DNA of 64,000 nucleotides from an uncultured Lachnospiraceae bacterium (GTDB taxonomy: Bacteria; Bacillota; Clostridia; Lachnospirales; Lachnospiraceae). The notes under the pieces were generated by a model, which was given only the letters and a program-made list of their open reading frames with translations, was not told where the DNA came from and ran no database searches. A program made the position numbers and the translations under genes. How positions within the stretch are numbered: position 1 is the stretch's first letter; every line of letters starts with the position of its first letter. This document shows, piece after piece, positions 1-8,327 of the stretch. The stretch is taken from positions 60,689 through 124,688 of the forward strand of contig CAJTSD010000006.1 in the NCBI GenBank assembly GCA_910578795.1, in the 5' to 3' direction.

Positions 1-1
1 T

Positions 2-1138
2 TTGACAGTGCTTGGCATTGAGGACAACCGGCGGCTGAAATGGGCGGCAGCTGCATGGGGAATTGCGTTGTATTCCTATGTCGTGTTGTGGATTTTTGAG
101 CCGATATTTTTACTCCTGCTTTTTCTGTACTGTGTGATATATAAAAAAATAACAGATTATAGGCAAGTATTTGTGGCGGTGATTGTCTTGACAGTCATTG
201 CAACGCCGCTTTTCCTGTTTATTGGAGCTAATATGGGTATTTTTCCGGAAATCCGGACAAGCGTGATATCAATTCCGGTGCTTCCAGGCTTTCGTTCTGG
301 TGAGCTTGGGATTGGTGGGTATTTGCTTAATATCAAGAGAATTGTGCGATGCTTTGTGCTGCAAAGTGACGGATATCTGTGGAACAGTATTCCGGGATTT
401 GGCGTTTACTATATTTTCTCAACGCCGATTTCTGCGATTGGGCTAATTATAGTGGTAAAAAAAGCGATAAAAAATATCAGGGAAAAGAAGTTCGGCTTTG
501 AGATGATTTTATTAATATGGCTGGTTTCTGGAGTGATTACGGCATTTACACAGACAACAGGAACGAATCTGACAAGAATTAATCTGATGAATCCTGCGAT
601 GTTTATTTTAGTGGTTACAGGCATCCGGTGGATTGTGGATAAAATCAGATTTCAAAGAACACAGACAGTTCTTGCAGGGATTTATGCGGTAAGCTTTATC
701 TGCTTTATGATATATTATTTTACGGGATATAGTGATACGGTCGCACAGCGTCAGCTTGCAGGAGCAGAAGAGGCGCTGGAATATGCGGAAGAATTGCTGA
801 ATACAGATACAGGGGAGGAGTATGAAGGGAAGATTTATATATCAGGACCGCTCAGGCATTCGCAGGTGCTTTTTTACATGCAGATACCGACACCTGACTA
901 CATTGAATCTGTTGAACAGAGTCTTACTGCAAATGGAAGATTTCATGTGGATGGCTTTGGGCATTATGAGTGGGGGGAACCAGAAGAGTATGGCAGCATT
1001 TGTGTAATACCGAAAGAAAAAAAGGATGCTTATATTCGTATGGGCTATGAAGTTGAGGTGTTTGATGAATATGCAGTTGCCGTACCAAATCAGTCAGCTT
1101 CGATTGACGGCAGTTTGACAGTATCATATGACGGATAA
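2..1138 (+). CDS. Membrane glycosyltransferase, GT39/PMT-like, C-terminal part (5' end outside window)
   Basis: The reading frame is open at the left edge, so the N-terminus with the catalytic acidic loop is not visible. The visible 378 residues hold about six hydrophobic segments (roughly residues 13-47, 54-75, 130-155, 165-185, 195-212 and 221-245), then a soluble tail of about 130 residues. This layout, and the RINLMNP stretch where GT39-type enzymes often have an Arg-containing loop before a transmembrane helix, fit a polyprenyl-phosphate-sugar-dependent glycosyltransferase acting on the outer face of the membrane. The family call is by resemblance only. The signalling genes begin about 30 bases downstream, so this gene probably ends an upstream glycan operon. 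Confidence 0.6.
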   Translation: MTVLGIEDNRRLKWAAAAWGIALYSYVVLWIFEPIFLLLLFLYCVIYKKITDYRQVFVAVIVLTVIATPLFLFIGANMGIFPEIRTSVISIPVLPGFRSGELGIGGYLLNIKRIVRCFVLQSDGYLWNSIPGFGVYYIFSTPISAIGLIIVVKKAIKNIREKKFGFEMILLIWLVSGVITAFTQTTGTNLTRINLMNPAMFILVVTGIRWIVDKIRFQRTQTVLAGIYAVSFICFMIYYFTGYSDTVAQRQLAGAEEALEYAEELLNTDTGEEYEGKIYISGPLRHSQVLFYMQIPTPDYIESVEQSLTANGRFHVDGFGHYEWGEPEEYGSICVIPKEKKDAYIRMGYEVEVFDEYAVAVPNQSASIDGSLTVSYDG

Positions 1139-1167
1139 AATTATAGAAGCGTAGGGGGAAATGATGT

Positions 1168-3258
1168 GTGAAACCATTAGAGAAAAAGGAAGAAACGTTG
1201 TTGTTTTTTGATGAAAAATCAATGTCCGTTATCGAACGGATATCCGAGGAGATGCCAGGAGGCTTTTTCATTTACAAGGCGGACGGTGACGAGGAATTGC
1301 TTTATGCGAATAATGCGATGCTGCGTATTTTTGGATGTGATACACTGGAGGAATTCAAGGAACTGACAGGCTATACATTCCCCGGTATGGTGCATCCGGA
1401 TGATATTGAATCTGTGGAAAAAAGCATTGTCAATCAGATTACAAGCAGTCGGTATGATTTGGACTATGTGGAATACCGTATTATCCAAAAGGATGGAAGC
1501 ATCCGTTGGGTAGAGGATTACGGACACTTTGTGCGTTCGCAGCTGTACGGGGATGTTTTTTACGTTTTTATTGATGATGCTACGGAACGTATGAAGACAA
1601 GGATGAAACAGCTCGAAATTGTTAACAGTGAATTGAAGGAAGTGTATACACGCGAGTTACAGTACAGGAAGGCTATTTTGCACGATGCCATTTTCTTCTT
1701 TGAGGCAAATTTAACAAAAGATGAGATGATTACAACAATGCTTCCTGAAATCGGGGACGATGAGTTGGCGGATTGGCATAAGCTGTCAAATCCCAAGCAG
1801 CCTAAAAAGTATTCCGATTATGTGAAAGAAAGGGAATGTAATATTGATCCGGACAGTATTGACGGATACCGTCAGTTTTTTGACGCAAACCGCCTGATCC
1901 GCTGCTGTGAGAAAGGCGGCGTGGAACAGACGTATGATGTATGGATGATTGATGCGCAGGGAAGAAAGAAGCTTTGCCATTACATATTTCTGTTTGGGAA
2001 AAATAAACACACGGGAGATATTGTGGCGCTGTCTGTCGCCAAGGATATTACAGAAACGATGGAGCGGCAGAAACTGCTGCAGTCGGCGCTTCGCCAGGCA
2101 CAGGCGGCAGGTATTGCAAGAGATACTTTTTTGGTGAATATGTCGCATGATATTCGGACACCGCTCAATGCAATTATTGGGTATACGGATCTTCTGAGGA
2201 GTCGTAAGTCCGATCCGGATAAGGTGGAGGAATATTTGGATAAAATCCGCAGCTCGAGTGAACAGCTTTTGTCTATTCTTGACGAATCACTGGAGGTTAC
2301 CAGGATGGAGTCCGGGCGGGTAAACCTGATTGAGAGTGAGTGTGATCTTAAGGAACTGATTACGGAGGTGGAAAAATCCGTGCTTCCGATTATGAAGACA
2401 AAATCAATCCAGTTTGTGATTGACAGCACTAAGGTACAGCATTTTGCGGTAGTGGCGGATTTTATACGTATCAAGGAAATCCTGATGCAGCTTCTTGACA
2501 ACGCTGCAAAGTATATGAAGCCGAACGGAACGATTACGATGACGATTGTTGAAACAAAAACGGATTTGAAAGGGTATAAAAAGTACTGTTTTATTGTTGA
2601 AGATAATGGCATTGGTATTTCGGAAAAATTTAAGGATGAACTGTTTGACCCGTTTAAACGGGAAAATAATACGACACACAGCGGTGTACTTGGAATTGGT
2701 CTTGGTCTTACAGTCGTCAAAAACTTTGTTGAGATGATGGAGGGAGACATTCAGGTGGAAAGTAAGCTTGGTCAGGGCAGCAAATTTACTGTGGGCCTGC
2801 TCTTAAAGCTGCAAAAGGATCAGAAAAAGCAGGAGATTCATTTGGCGCAGCAGCCTCATAAAAACAGTCAGACAAAGAAAAGACGGCTTCTTGTGGTGGA
2901 GGACAATGAGATTAACTGTGAGATTGCGGAAGAGCTTTTAAAGGACAAGGGATATTTGGTTGAAACGGCGGCGAACGGGAAAATTGCGCTGGAGGCAGTT
3001 GAAAATTCCAAGCCGGAATATTTTGATGCAGTACTTATGGACATACAGATGCCGGTGATGGACGGTTATAGCGCGACAAGAGCGATACGGAAATTGGAAA
3101 ATCCGAAGCTTGCGCAAATCCCCATTATTGCACTGTCTGCAAATGCATTTGCAGAGGATTATCAGAAATCAATTGATGCGGGAATGGCAGCGCATTTTCC
3201 GAAACCAATTAATATTGACGCGCTGCATGATTTAATCAGTGATATTTTAGGCAGCTGA
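1168..3258 (+). CDS. Cytosolic hybrid sensor histidine kinase (PAS - HisKA - HATPase - receiver)
   Basis: A 696-residue hybrid histidine kinase with no transmembrane segment, so it senses an internal signal. Residues about 25-145 form a PAS domain with the HPDD and KDGSIRW pattern, and residues about 165-300 look like a second, degenerate sensory domain. The H-box NMSHDIRTPLNAIIGY puts the phospho-accepting histidine at H327. The ATP lid follows with N-box QLLDNAAKY, G1 EDNGIGIS and G2 GIGLGL. The C-terminal receiver (about 575-695) has the phospho-acceptor D625 in VLMDIQMPVMDG. The start is GTG at 1168 with AGGGGGAA 7 bases upstream; the nearby ATGs are out of frame. The Hpt protein two genes downstream is the natural partner of the receiver, giving an incomplete phosphorelay whose final response regulator is not in the window. 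Confidence 0.93.
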   Translation: MKPLEKKEETLLFFDEKSMSVIERISEEMPGGFFIYKADGDEELLYANNAMLRIFGCDTLEEFKELTGYTFPGMVHPDDIESVEKSIVNQITSSRYDLDYVEYRIIQKDGSIRWVEDYGHFVRSQLYGDVFYVFIDDATERMKTRMKQLEIVNSELKEVYTRELQYRKAILHDAIFFFEANLTKDEMITTMLPEIGDDELADWHKLSNPKQPKKYSDYVKERECNIDPDSIDGYRQFFDANRLIRCCEKGGVEQTYDVWMIDAQGRKKLCHYIFLFGKNKHTGDIVALSVAKDITETMERQKLLQSALRQAQAAGIARDTFLVNMSHDIRTPLNAIIGYTDLLRSRKSDPDKVEEYLDKIRSSSEQLLSILDESLEVTRMESGRVNLIESECDLKELITEVEKSVLPIMKTKSIQFVIDSTKVQHFAVVADFIRIKEILMQLLDNAAKYMKPNGTITMTIVETKTDLKGYKKYCFIVEDNGIGISEKFKDELFDPFKRENNTTHSGVLGIGLGLTVVKNFVEMMEGDIQVESKLGQGSKFTVGLLLKLQKDQKKQEIHLAQQPHKNSQTKKRRLLVVEDNEINCEIAEELLKDKGYLVETAANGKIALEAVENSKPEYFDAVLMDIQMPVMDGYSATRAIRKLENPKLAQIPIIALSANAFAEDYQKSIDAGMAAHFPKPINIDALHDLISDILGS

Positions 3259-3305
3259 ATGGGACATCATAAAAACGATATTATAAGGGATAGGAGAAGA
3301 TACAG

Positions 3306-4184
3306 ATGAACGCTGTGCAGTGGAATGATCGTTTTAATATTGGTGTGGAAATTGTTGATAAAGCGCATCGCAGACTCTTTTCAATTGTCGGAAAAATGAT
3401 TGCGCTTAACGAGGAAGCGCAGAAGCGCGAGCACGCATGCCGTGAAACAATCAAGTATTTTAAGAGCTATACGGTGAAGCATTTTGCAGAGGAAGAGGAG
3501 TATATGCGCTCCATTGACTATGACAAATATGAGGAACATAAGCGCCTGCATGACGATTTGCGGGACAAGACGATTCCAGCCTTGGAGACAGAACTGGAGG
3601 AACAGAGTTATTCTGAGGAAGCGGTGCATCACTTTTTGGGGATTTGCCTTGGTTGGCTGACCGGACATATCATGATGGTTGACCGCGCAATTACAGGGAG
3701 GATTAATACCCGCTGGCATGTGAATCCCATGCGGGAGGAGCTGTTTGCACTGGAGGAAGCGATTGCCGGCGTCGTAAAGGAAATGCTTGGAATTACACCG
3801 CGGCTTGTCAGCGAGCATTACAACGGAGAAGATTTTGGAAAAGCGATTTTTATTCGTCTGACATACCGCGATGAGGCGGACGCGCGCGTGCAAGTTTATA
3901 TGGCGTTTGAAGAGCGGATGGTGCTTCAGGTATTTGGCGATATGCTTGGGAAAAAGCTTCTACGGGCGGATAAAACAGTGCTTTATGCAGTCAGTCAGCT
4001 TGCGCAAATGATGGTAAAGCGCATTCATCGCAATTTTGAGTATTTGGGAGCATACAGGCTTGAGAAAGAAAACGTGCTCAGCTATGAACTGCTGTTGAAA
4101 GAGTTTGACAGGGGATCGCTTTATTACAGTTTACTATATGATGGGGCGGGAAAAGGTTATTTTGTATTTTCGGTTATGAAGTAA
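3306..4184 (+). CDS. Bacteriohemerythrin with a C-terminal CheX-like domain
   Basis: Residues 1-130 are a hemerythrin four-helix bundle with the full di-iron ligand set in canonical order: H21, H59, E63, H78, H82, H121 and D126. Such domains bind O2 reversibly and serve as oxygen sensors or carriers in anaerobes. Residues about 140-292 resemble the CheX/CheC phosphatase fold by pattern only. The segment AVSQLAQMMVKRI sits where CheX has its E-x2-N active helix, but the Glu and Asn are not in place, so this half may be a catalytically dead scaffold. The ATG has AGGAGAAG just upstream. The gene follows the hybrid kinase by 47 bases and is probably co-transcribed, which suggests that oxygen or redox state feeds the phosphorelay. 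The CheX assignment is weak; the hemerythrin assignment is strong. Confidence 0.85.
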   Translation: MNAVQWNDRFNIGVEIVDKAHRRLFSIVGKMIALNEEAQKREHACRETIKYFKSYTVKHFAEEEEYMRSIDYDKYEEHKRLHDDLRDKTIPALETELEEQSYSEEAVHHFLGICLGWLTGHIMMVDRAITGRINTRWHVNPMREELFALEEAIAGVVKEMLGITPRLVSEHYNGEDFGKAIFIRLTYRDEADARVQVYMAFEERMVLQVFGDMLGKKLLRADKTVLYAVSQLAQMMVKRIHRNFEYLGAYRLEKENVLSYELLLKEFDRGSLYYSLLYDGAGKGYFVFSVMK

Positions 4185-4199
4185 TGTTTGATTGTACTC

Positions 4200-4228
4200 T
4201 TGCAATACACAAAAGCATTCGATATAAT
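4200..4228 (+). promoter_or_regulatory. Sigma-A-type promoter for the Hpt gene
   Basis: TTGCAA (4200-4205), a 17-base spacer, then a perfect TATAAT (4223-4228). The Hpt gene therefore has its own start in addition to read-through from the hybrid kinase. The leader between this promoter and the ATG contains a 7-bp inverted repeat, GTAACAG (4253-4259) with CTGTTAC (4277-4283), which could form a hairpin in the 5' untranslated RNA. Confidence 0.75.
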
Positions 4229-4329
4229 ATTAGTGTATTTGGAAAATAATTGGTAACAGTTCAGTCAGTCTATGTGCTGTTACAACCGTCGTAAATCAGA
4301 TATTTATTATATGGAAAGAAGGAAAAACA

Positions 4330-4701
4330 ATGAGCGAGCAGTTGAAACAGAAATTAAAGGAAAACGGGGCTGATGTAGAGGGGACCTTGCATCGTTTTAT
4401 GGGAAATGATGCTTTATTTTTAAAATTTATTTTGAAATTTAAGGACGACCAGAATTACGCAATTTTGAAGGAACATTTGGATCAAAAAAATTATGAGGAA
4501 GCATTTAAGGCAGCACATACGCTTAAAGGAGTGAGTGCAAACCTGGGCTTGAACCCGATTTTTGACCGTGCATCTGCGATAACGGAGCTTTTAAGAGGAA
4601 AGGAAGCGTCCGAGGTGGATGCCCAAAGGGTGGAGAAAGAGAAGGATGCACTAGAGGAAGCATATAAGCTTTTTATCGGCATTATCGAGGAAAATGCATA
4701 A
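4330..4701 (+). CDS. Histidine phosphotransfer (Hpt) domain protein
   Basis: A stand-alone 123-residue Hpt domain. The motif AAHTLKGVSANLGL contains the phospho-accepting H63 and the HxLKG pattern of the family. It should shuttle phosphate from the receiver of the hybrid kinase at 1168 to a response regulator encoded elsewhere. It has its own promoter (4200-4228), an AGAAGGAA ribosome binding site and a terminator right after it, so it can be expressed independently of the kinase. The length is usual for single-domain Hpt proteins. Confidence 0.92.
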   Translation: MSEQLKQKLKENGADVEGTLHRFMGNDALFLKFILKFKDDQNYAILKEHLDQKNYEEAFKAAHTLKGVSANLGLNPIFDRASAITELLRGKEASEVDAQRVEKEKDALEEAYKLFIGIIEENA

Positions 4702-4716
4702 AATATTGTGTGTATA

Positions 4717-4751
4717 AAAAGGTGCTGTGCGTCTTTTGCATGGCACCTTTT
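4717..4751 (+). terminator. Rho-independent terminator after the Hpt gene
   Basis: AAAAGGTGC (4717-4725) pairs exactly with GCACCTTTT (4743-4751). The stem continues inward through two wobble and three Watson-Crick pairs to a GTCTTTT loop, and T residues form the 3' side. It closes the signalling module and separates it from the long glycan operon. Confidence 0.8.
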
Positions 4752-4799
4752 GTATCGCATTGCTTTAGTGCGGATATTATTTCAGATTATTTCAAATAC

Positions 4800-4805
4800 T
4801 ATAAG
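4800..4805 (+). promoter_or_regulatory. Possible -10 box ahead of the long glycan operon
   Basis: TATAAG lies 33 bases upstream of the first glycan gene and just after the terminator at 4717-4751, where a promoter is expected. A -35 at 17 bases would read TTATTT, which is poor. It is listed only because some promoter must exist between the terminator and 4838. Confidence 0.3.
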
Positions 4806-4837
4806 ATAAATAGGACCATAACGGAGATGTGGCATTT

Positions 4838-6415
4838 GTGAGAGAAAAATTTGTGGAATTGAAGAAACGTCTGCCGGAGTGGATTACGGCGGGCGCGGCA
4901 TTTGTTTATTATTGGATTATGGCGTTATACAAGCTGACGCAGACGCCTATTTGGCAGGATGAGGCGATGGAATTTTATTGTTCGATTCCTGTGAAAGGAC
5001 CCATCGAAGGTGTGACGAAGCTTGCGTCGATGTATGAACGGATGGCGTATATCCAGCAACAGCCGCCCTTGTATAACTGGCTGATGTGTTTTTGGCTTCA
5101 GGTCAGTGAGGGGGAATGGTGGTATCGCTTTTCAAGTGTTTTGTTTGGGTTTGGCGCTTCCATTGGACTGTATTTTATTATAAGAAAGCTTTGTGACCGC
5201 TATATGGCGGCTTTTTGTGTTGTAATTTGTTCTAGTATTTATATCTGGATGTATTATATTAAAGAAGCGTCGGAGTATGCAATGCTGGTGATGTTTCTGC
5301 TATGGCTGATTTATGTGCTGGTGTTAATCTGCGAGGAATTGAATGTCAGGCGGATTGTTGTTTTTACTGCGCTGTGTGTGACGGCAATGTATACACATTA
5401 TGGTGCGGCATTTGCGGTTGTGCCAATGGCAGTCAGTGTACTTGTGATTGCTCTTATGAGGAAGGATTATAAACGCTTCAAGGTAAGCATCGCTTCCTTT
5501 GTGACGGCGGGAATTGCAGGGGGGCTGCCGCTGATTTACTTTTTTGTGATTCCGCAGTCCACCAATCAGGTTTCCACACTGTCCTCTGGACGTAACATTA
5601 TTATTGAAAACGGAAATATTTTCGGTGATTTCTGCTATAGTATCACAAGCGTTTTTAAATGGTGCCTGATTGACATTGACAGGGATACGCAGAAGCTGGG
5701 AACTCTTTTAAATGTGATTTTTGTGGTGCTGATTGTGGCGCTGTTTTATGTGGCTCTAAAAACGGAGCGCTTTTTTATTAAGGTGTTTTTATGGTGCAAT
5801 GTGGCGGTTTTTATGCTTTACTATGTCGTGACAAAGCTGAATTTATATGCGTATGGGTGGTACGGAAACCGTTATAACATGTTTATTTTTCCGCTGTGGT
5901 TTGTGCTGATTATGGTGTCGTTGTATGAGCTTGTGCAACTATTGGGAAAAAGGCTTTCTAAGGTTGCGGGCATATGCCTTGTGCTTGGCGGACTGATTTA
6001 CTGCCTGTACGGAGATTACCGCATCAGTAACCACTGGTGGAAGATGGACTTGCGGACGGTAGTAGATGAGTGGTATGATTTGGAAGGGTATCATACGCCG
6101 ACGATTCTTGACTTTCATCAGCGGTATGCATTTGTGTATTACTTTACGCATGATGCGCGTTACGAGGAGTCACAATGGGAAAATATTATATATAATGACG
6201 AGCTTGAAACCTATTCAAATAATAGAAATGAACCGTTTCAGGAGTATTTGCGCAGGGTTTATAATAATCAGCTGCCAGATGAGGTTTATCTTGTGACAGG
6301 ACAGTGGAATTCATTTTGCAAAGCATTTGAATACTTGGGATATACGATGGAGCCTGTAGTTGACACAACGGCGAAACTCTATCATGCAGTGAAAGACGGG
6401 GAAACAGTACAATGA
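4838..6415 (+). CDS. GT39-family membrane glycosyltransferase
   Basis: A polytopic protein of about 525 residues with roughly eleven hydrophobic segments. The first extracytoplasmic loop holds the acidic pair in TPIWQDEAMEFYC, the position of the catalytic Asp-Glu in ArnT/PMT-like (GT39, GT-C fold) enzymes, which use polyprenyl-phosphate sugars on the outer face of the membrane. A soluble region of about 130 residues ends the protein. GTG at 4829 would sit only 2 bases from the GGAG, so GTG at 4838 (11 bases) is preferred. It is the first gene of the long + run and overlaps the next gene by ATGA, implying translational coupling. Confidence 0.8.
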   Translation: MREKFVELKKRLPEWITAGAAFVYYWIMALYKLTQTPIWQDEAMEFYCSIPVKGPIEGVTKLASMYERMAYIQQQPPLYNWLMCFWLQVSEGEWWYRFSSVLFGFGASIGLYFIIRKLCDRYMAAFCVVICSSIYIWMYYIKEASEYAMLVMFLLWLIYVLVLICEELNVRRIVVFTALCVTAMYTHYGAAFAVVPMAVSVLVIALMRKDYKRFKVSIASFVTAGIAGGLPLIYFFVIPQSTNQVSTLSSGRNIIIENGNIFGDFCYSITSVFKWCLIDIDRDTQKLGTLLNVIFVVLIVALFYVALKTERFFIKVFLWCNVAVFMLYYVVTKLNLYAYGWYGNRYNMFIFPLWFVLIMVSLYELVQLLGKRLSKVAGICLVLGGLIYCLYGDYRISNHWWKMDLRTVVDEWYDLEGYHTPTILDFHQRYAFVYYFTHDARYEESQWENIIYNDELETYSNNRNEPFQEYLRRVYNNQLPDEVYLVTGQWNSFCKAFEYLGYTMEPVVDTTAKLYHAVKDGETVQ

Positions 6416-7317
6416 TTATTATTCATGTGATGGGCGGACTTGGCAATCAGCTTTATCAATATGCCCTCTTAGAGAAATTAAGGCTGCTTGGAAAAAATGT
6501 AAAACTTGATTTCTATGCTTATAAGGATGCACAGGGGGATGACAGGGAATGGCGGGAGCTGGAGCTGGAGCGCCTTGAAGGTTTAGAATATGAGGTGTGT
6601 ACCAAACAGGAGCGCACACTGTTTCTTGATAATAGTATGAAATTAACGGACCGTGTGCGCAGAAAGCTTACGGGGAGAAAAGACAGGACGGTGGCAGAAG
6701 ATAGGGAGTATATGCCGGAAATCTTTTCAATGGATAATGTGTATCTGTATGGCTTTTGGGGATGTGAGAGATACTATAAGGATATTACAGGGCTTTTGCA
6801 GCGCAGGATTCGGTTTCCAAAGAGTGATAATCCGTTGAATATTGATACGTTTTCCCGTATGGAGAACGAAAACGCTGTCAGTGTGCATATCAGGCGTAAA
6901 GACTATCTTACGGTGGCAGATGGTGCGCGTTATATGGGGATTTGCACGGATGCGTATTATGCCGGGGCGTTTGAATATATCCGAAAGCGTGTGGAGCGTC
7001 CTGTGTTTTATATTTTTTCTGATGATACAGTGTATGCGAGAGAACATTTTAACGGCTCGGATATGCGCATTGTGGATTGGAATACAGGAAAAGACAGCTT
7101 GTTTGATATGGCGCTTATGAGTCGGTGTAAGCATAATATCTGCGCGAACAGTACGTTCAGCATATGGGGGGCAAGGCTCAATCCGCACAGGGACAAGCTG
7201 ATGATACGTCCGCTGCACCACGATAATTATGAGATGTCCTCTCCTGAGGAGATCCATCAAAACTGGGAAGGCTGGGTTCTTTTGGACGCAGCAGGAGAGA
7301 TCATTTATGGAGAATGA
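6412..7317 (+). CDS. Alpha-1,2-fucosyltransferase-like glycosyltransferase (GT11)
   Basis: A 301-residue cytosolic GT-B enzyme with the GT11 signatures in order: GGLGNQLYQYA at the N-terminus, the nucleotide-binding VSVHIRRKDYL, FSDD, and ALMSRCKHNICANSTFSIWGA near the C-terminus. Family members transfer L-fucose from GDP-fucose in alpha-1,2 linkage, usually to galactose, as in FutC and WbsJ. The acceptor here is unknown. The start overlaps the upstream stop (ATGA). A second GT11-like gene lies at 12615, so the polymer may carry two fucose-like linkages. No GDP-fucose synthesis genes are in the window. Confidence 0.88.
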   Translation: MIIIHVMGGLGNQLYQYALLEKLRLLGKNVKLDFYAYKDAQGDDREWRELELERLEGLEYEVCTKQERTLFLDNSMKLTDRVRRKLTGRKDRTVAEDREYMPEIFSMDNVYLYGFWGCERYYKDITGLLQRRIRFPKSDNPLNIDTFSRMENENAVSVHIRRKDYLTVADGARYMGICTDAYYAGAFEYIRKRVERPVFYIFSDDTVYAREHFNGSDMRIVDWNTGKDSLFDMALMSRCKHNICANSTFSIWGARLNPHRDKLMIRPLHHDNYEMSSPEEIHQNWEGWVLLDAAGEIIYGE

Positions 7318-8326
7318 ATTGATTTCTGTGATTGTGCCTGTGTATAATATGGAGCAGTATTTGGAACGATGCATTCATTCGATACGGAATCAAACATATG
7401 AAAGACTTGAGATCATTCTTGTGGATGACGGTTCAACGGATACATCGCCCCAAATGTGCGATGCATTTGCCAAAAAAGACGGCAGGATTAAGGTGATCCA
7501 TAAGGAGAATGGAGGTCTTTCGGATGCGAGAAACGCAGGGCTTGCTGTGGCGACAGGCACTTATATCGGATATGTAGACAGTGATGACTGGATAGAGCAG
7601 GATATGTATGAACGCATGTATAACGCGTGCGTGGAGCAGGATGCGCAGCTTTGCGTCTGCCGGTATTTCAGCGAATATGCGGATAAGACGCTTGGCGGCG
7701 GAAGCGGGGCGTGTGTTCCGCTTACAAGGGAGGAGCTCCTTCGGATTTACATTGGCGGACATGCACAGTATGTAATCTATAATTCCGTGTGGAGCAAATT
7801 GTTTCGGCGCAGCCTTGTGGAGGGAACACTGTTCCCAAAGGGGCGCAATTCGGAGGACATTACGTATACAACGAAAGCCTTTTGCAGGCTTGACAAGGCG
7901 GTCTATCTTGACAGTTGCCTTTACCATTATGTGCTCGACAGGGAAGGCAGCATTATGAATATGGCAAGGGGGGAACGCATGTTCAAAGACGAGCTGCCAT
8001 TTTGGCGGGAGCATATTGCACTGATTCGGGAATCCGTTTCGGGAGAAATGGCTGATTACGCGTCGTATCATTTTTGGAGACGATTATTATTTTATTATAT
8101 TGATTTTAAGAAGGCACAAAGAGCAGGCGACGCGGCAGCAAAAGAATATGCACGGCGCATTGTGGGGGAGCTGCGGGGGGACAAAACCGCAATCGAGCAT
8201 GTGTACGAATCAGGGATTGTTTCGGTCGGTGACAGGGCACGGATGCGCCTGTTTCTGCTTTGTCCTGCGCTTTATGTGTATACAGTGAGACTTTATGAAA
8301 AATTCGTGATACCGGTAAGAGGTTAA
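7307..8326 (+). CDS. Family 2 glycosyltransferase
   Basis: A GT-A fold family 2 enzyme of 339 residues. It starts with the typical ISVIVPVYNMEQYLERCI, then VDDGSTD, the NGGLSDARNAG loop and the metal-binding GYVDSDDW. The ATG at 7307 is chosen because AGGAGA lies 8 bases upstream and the family N-terminus starts there. This overlaps the GT11 gene by 11 bases. The final ~100 residues are less conserved and contain a few basic hydrophobic stretches that could associate with the membrane. Donor and acceptor sugars cannot be told from sequence. Confidence 0.88.
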   Translation: MENELISVIVPVYNMEQYLERCIHSIRNQTYERLEIILVDDGSTDTSPQMCDAFAKKDGRIKVIHKENGGLSDARNAGLAVATGTYIGYVDSDDWIEQDMYERMYNACVEQDAQLCVCRYFSEYADKTLGGGSGACVPLTREELLRIYIGGHAQYVIYNSVWSKLFRRSLVEGTLFPKGRNSEDITYTTKAFCRLDKAVYLDSCLYHYVLDREGSIMNMARGERMFKDELPFWREHIALIRESVSGEMADYASYHFWRRLLFYYIDFKKAQRAGDAAAKEYARRIVGELRGDKTAIEHVYESGIVSVGDRARMRLFLLCPALYVYTVRLYEKFVIPVRG

Positions 8327-8327
8327 G

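Noticed and set aside
1980..2750. 256-residue reading frame on the minus strand
   Set aside because: It lies wholly inside the hybrid kinase gene, whose domains are unmistakable; the minus-strand product has no recognisable motif.
7433..8071. 212-residue reading frame on the minus strand
   Set aside because: Antisense to the family 2 glycosyltransferase with a clear VDDGSTD and DSDDW pattern on the + strand.
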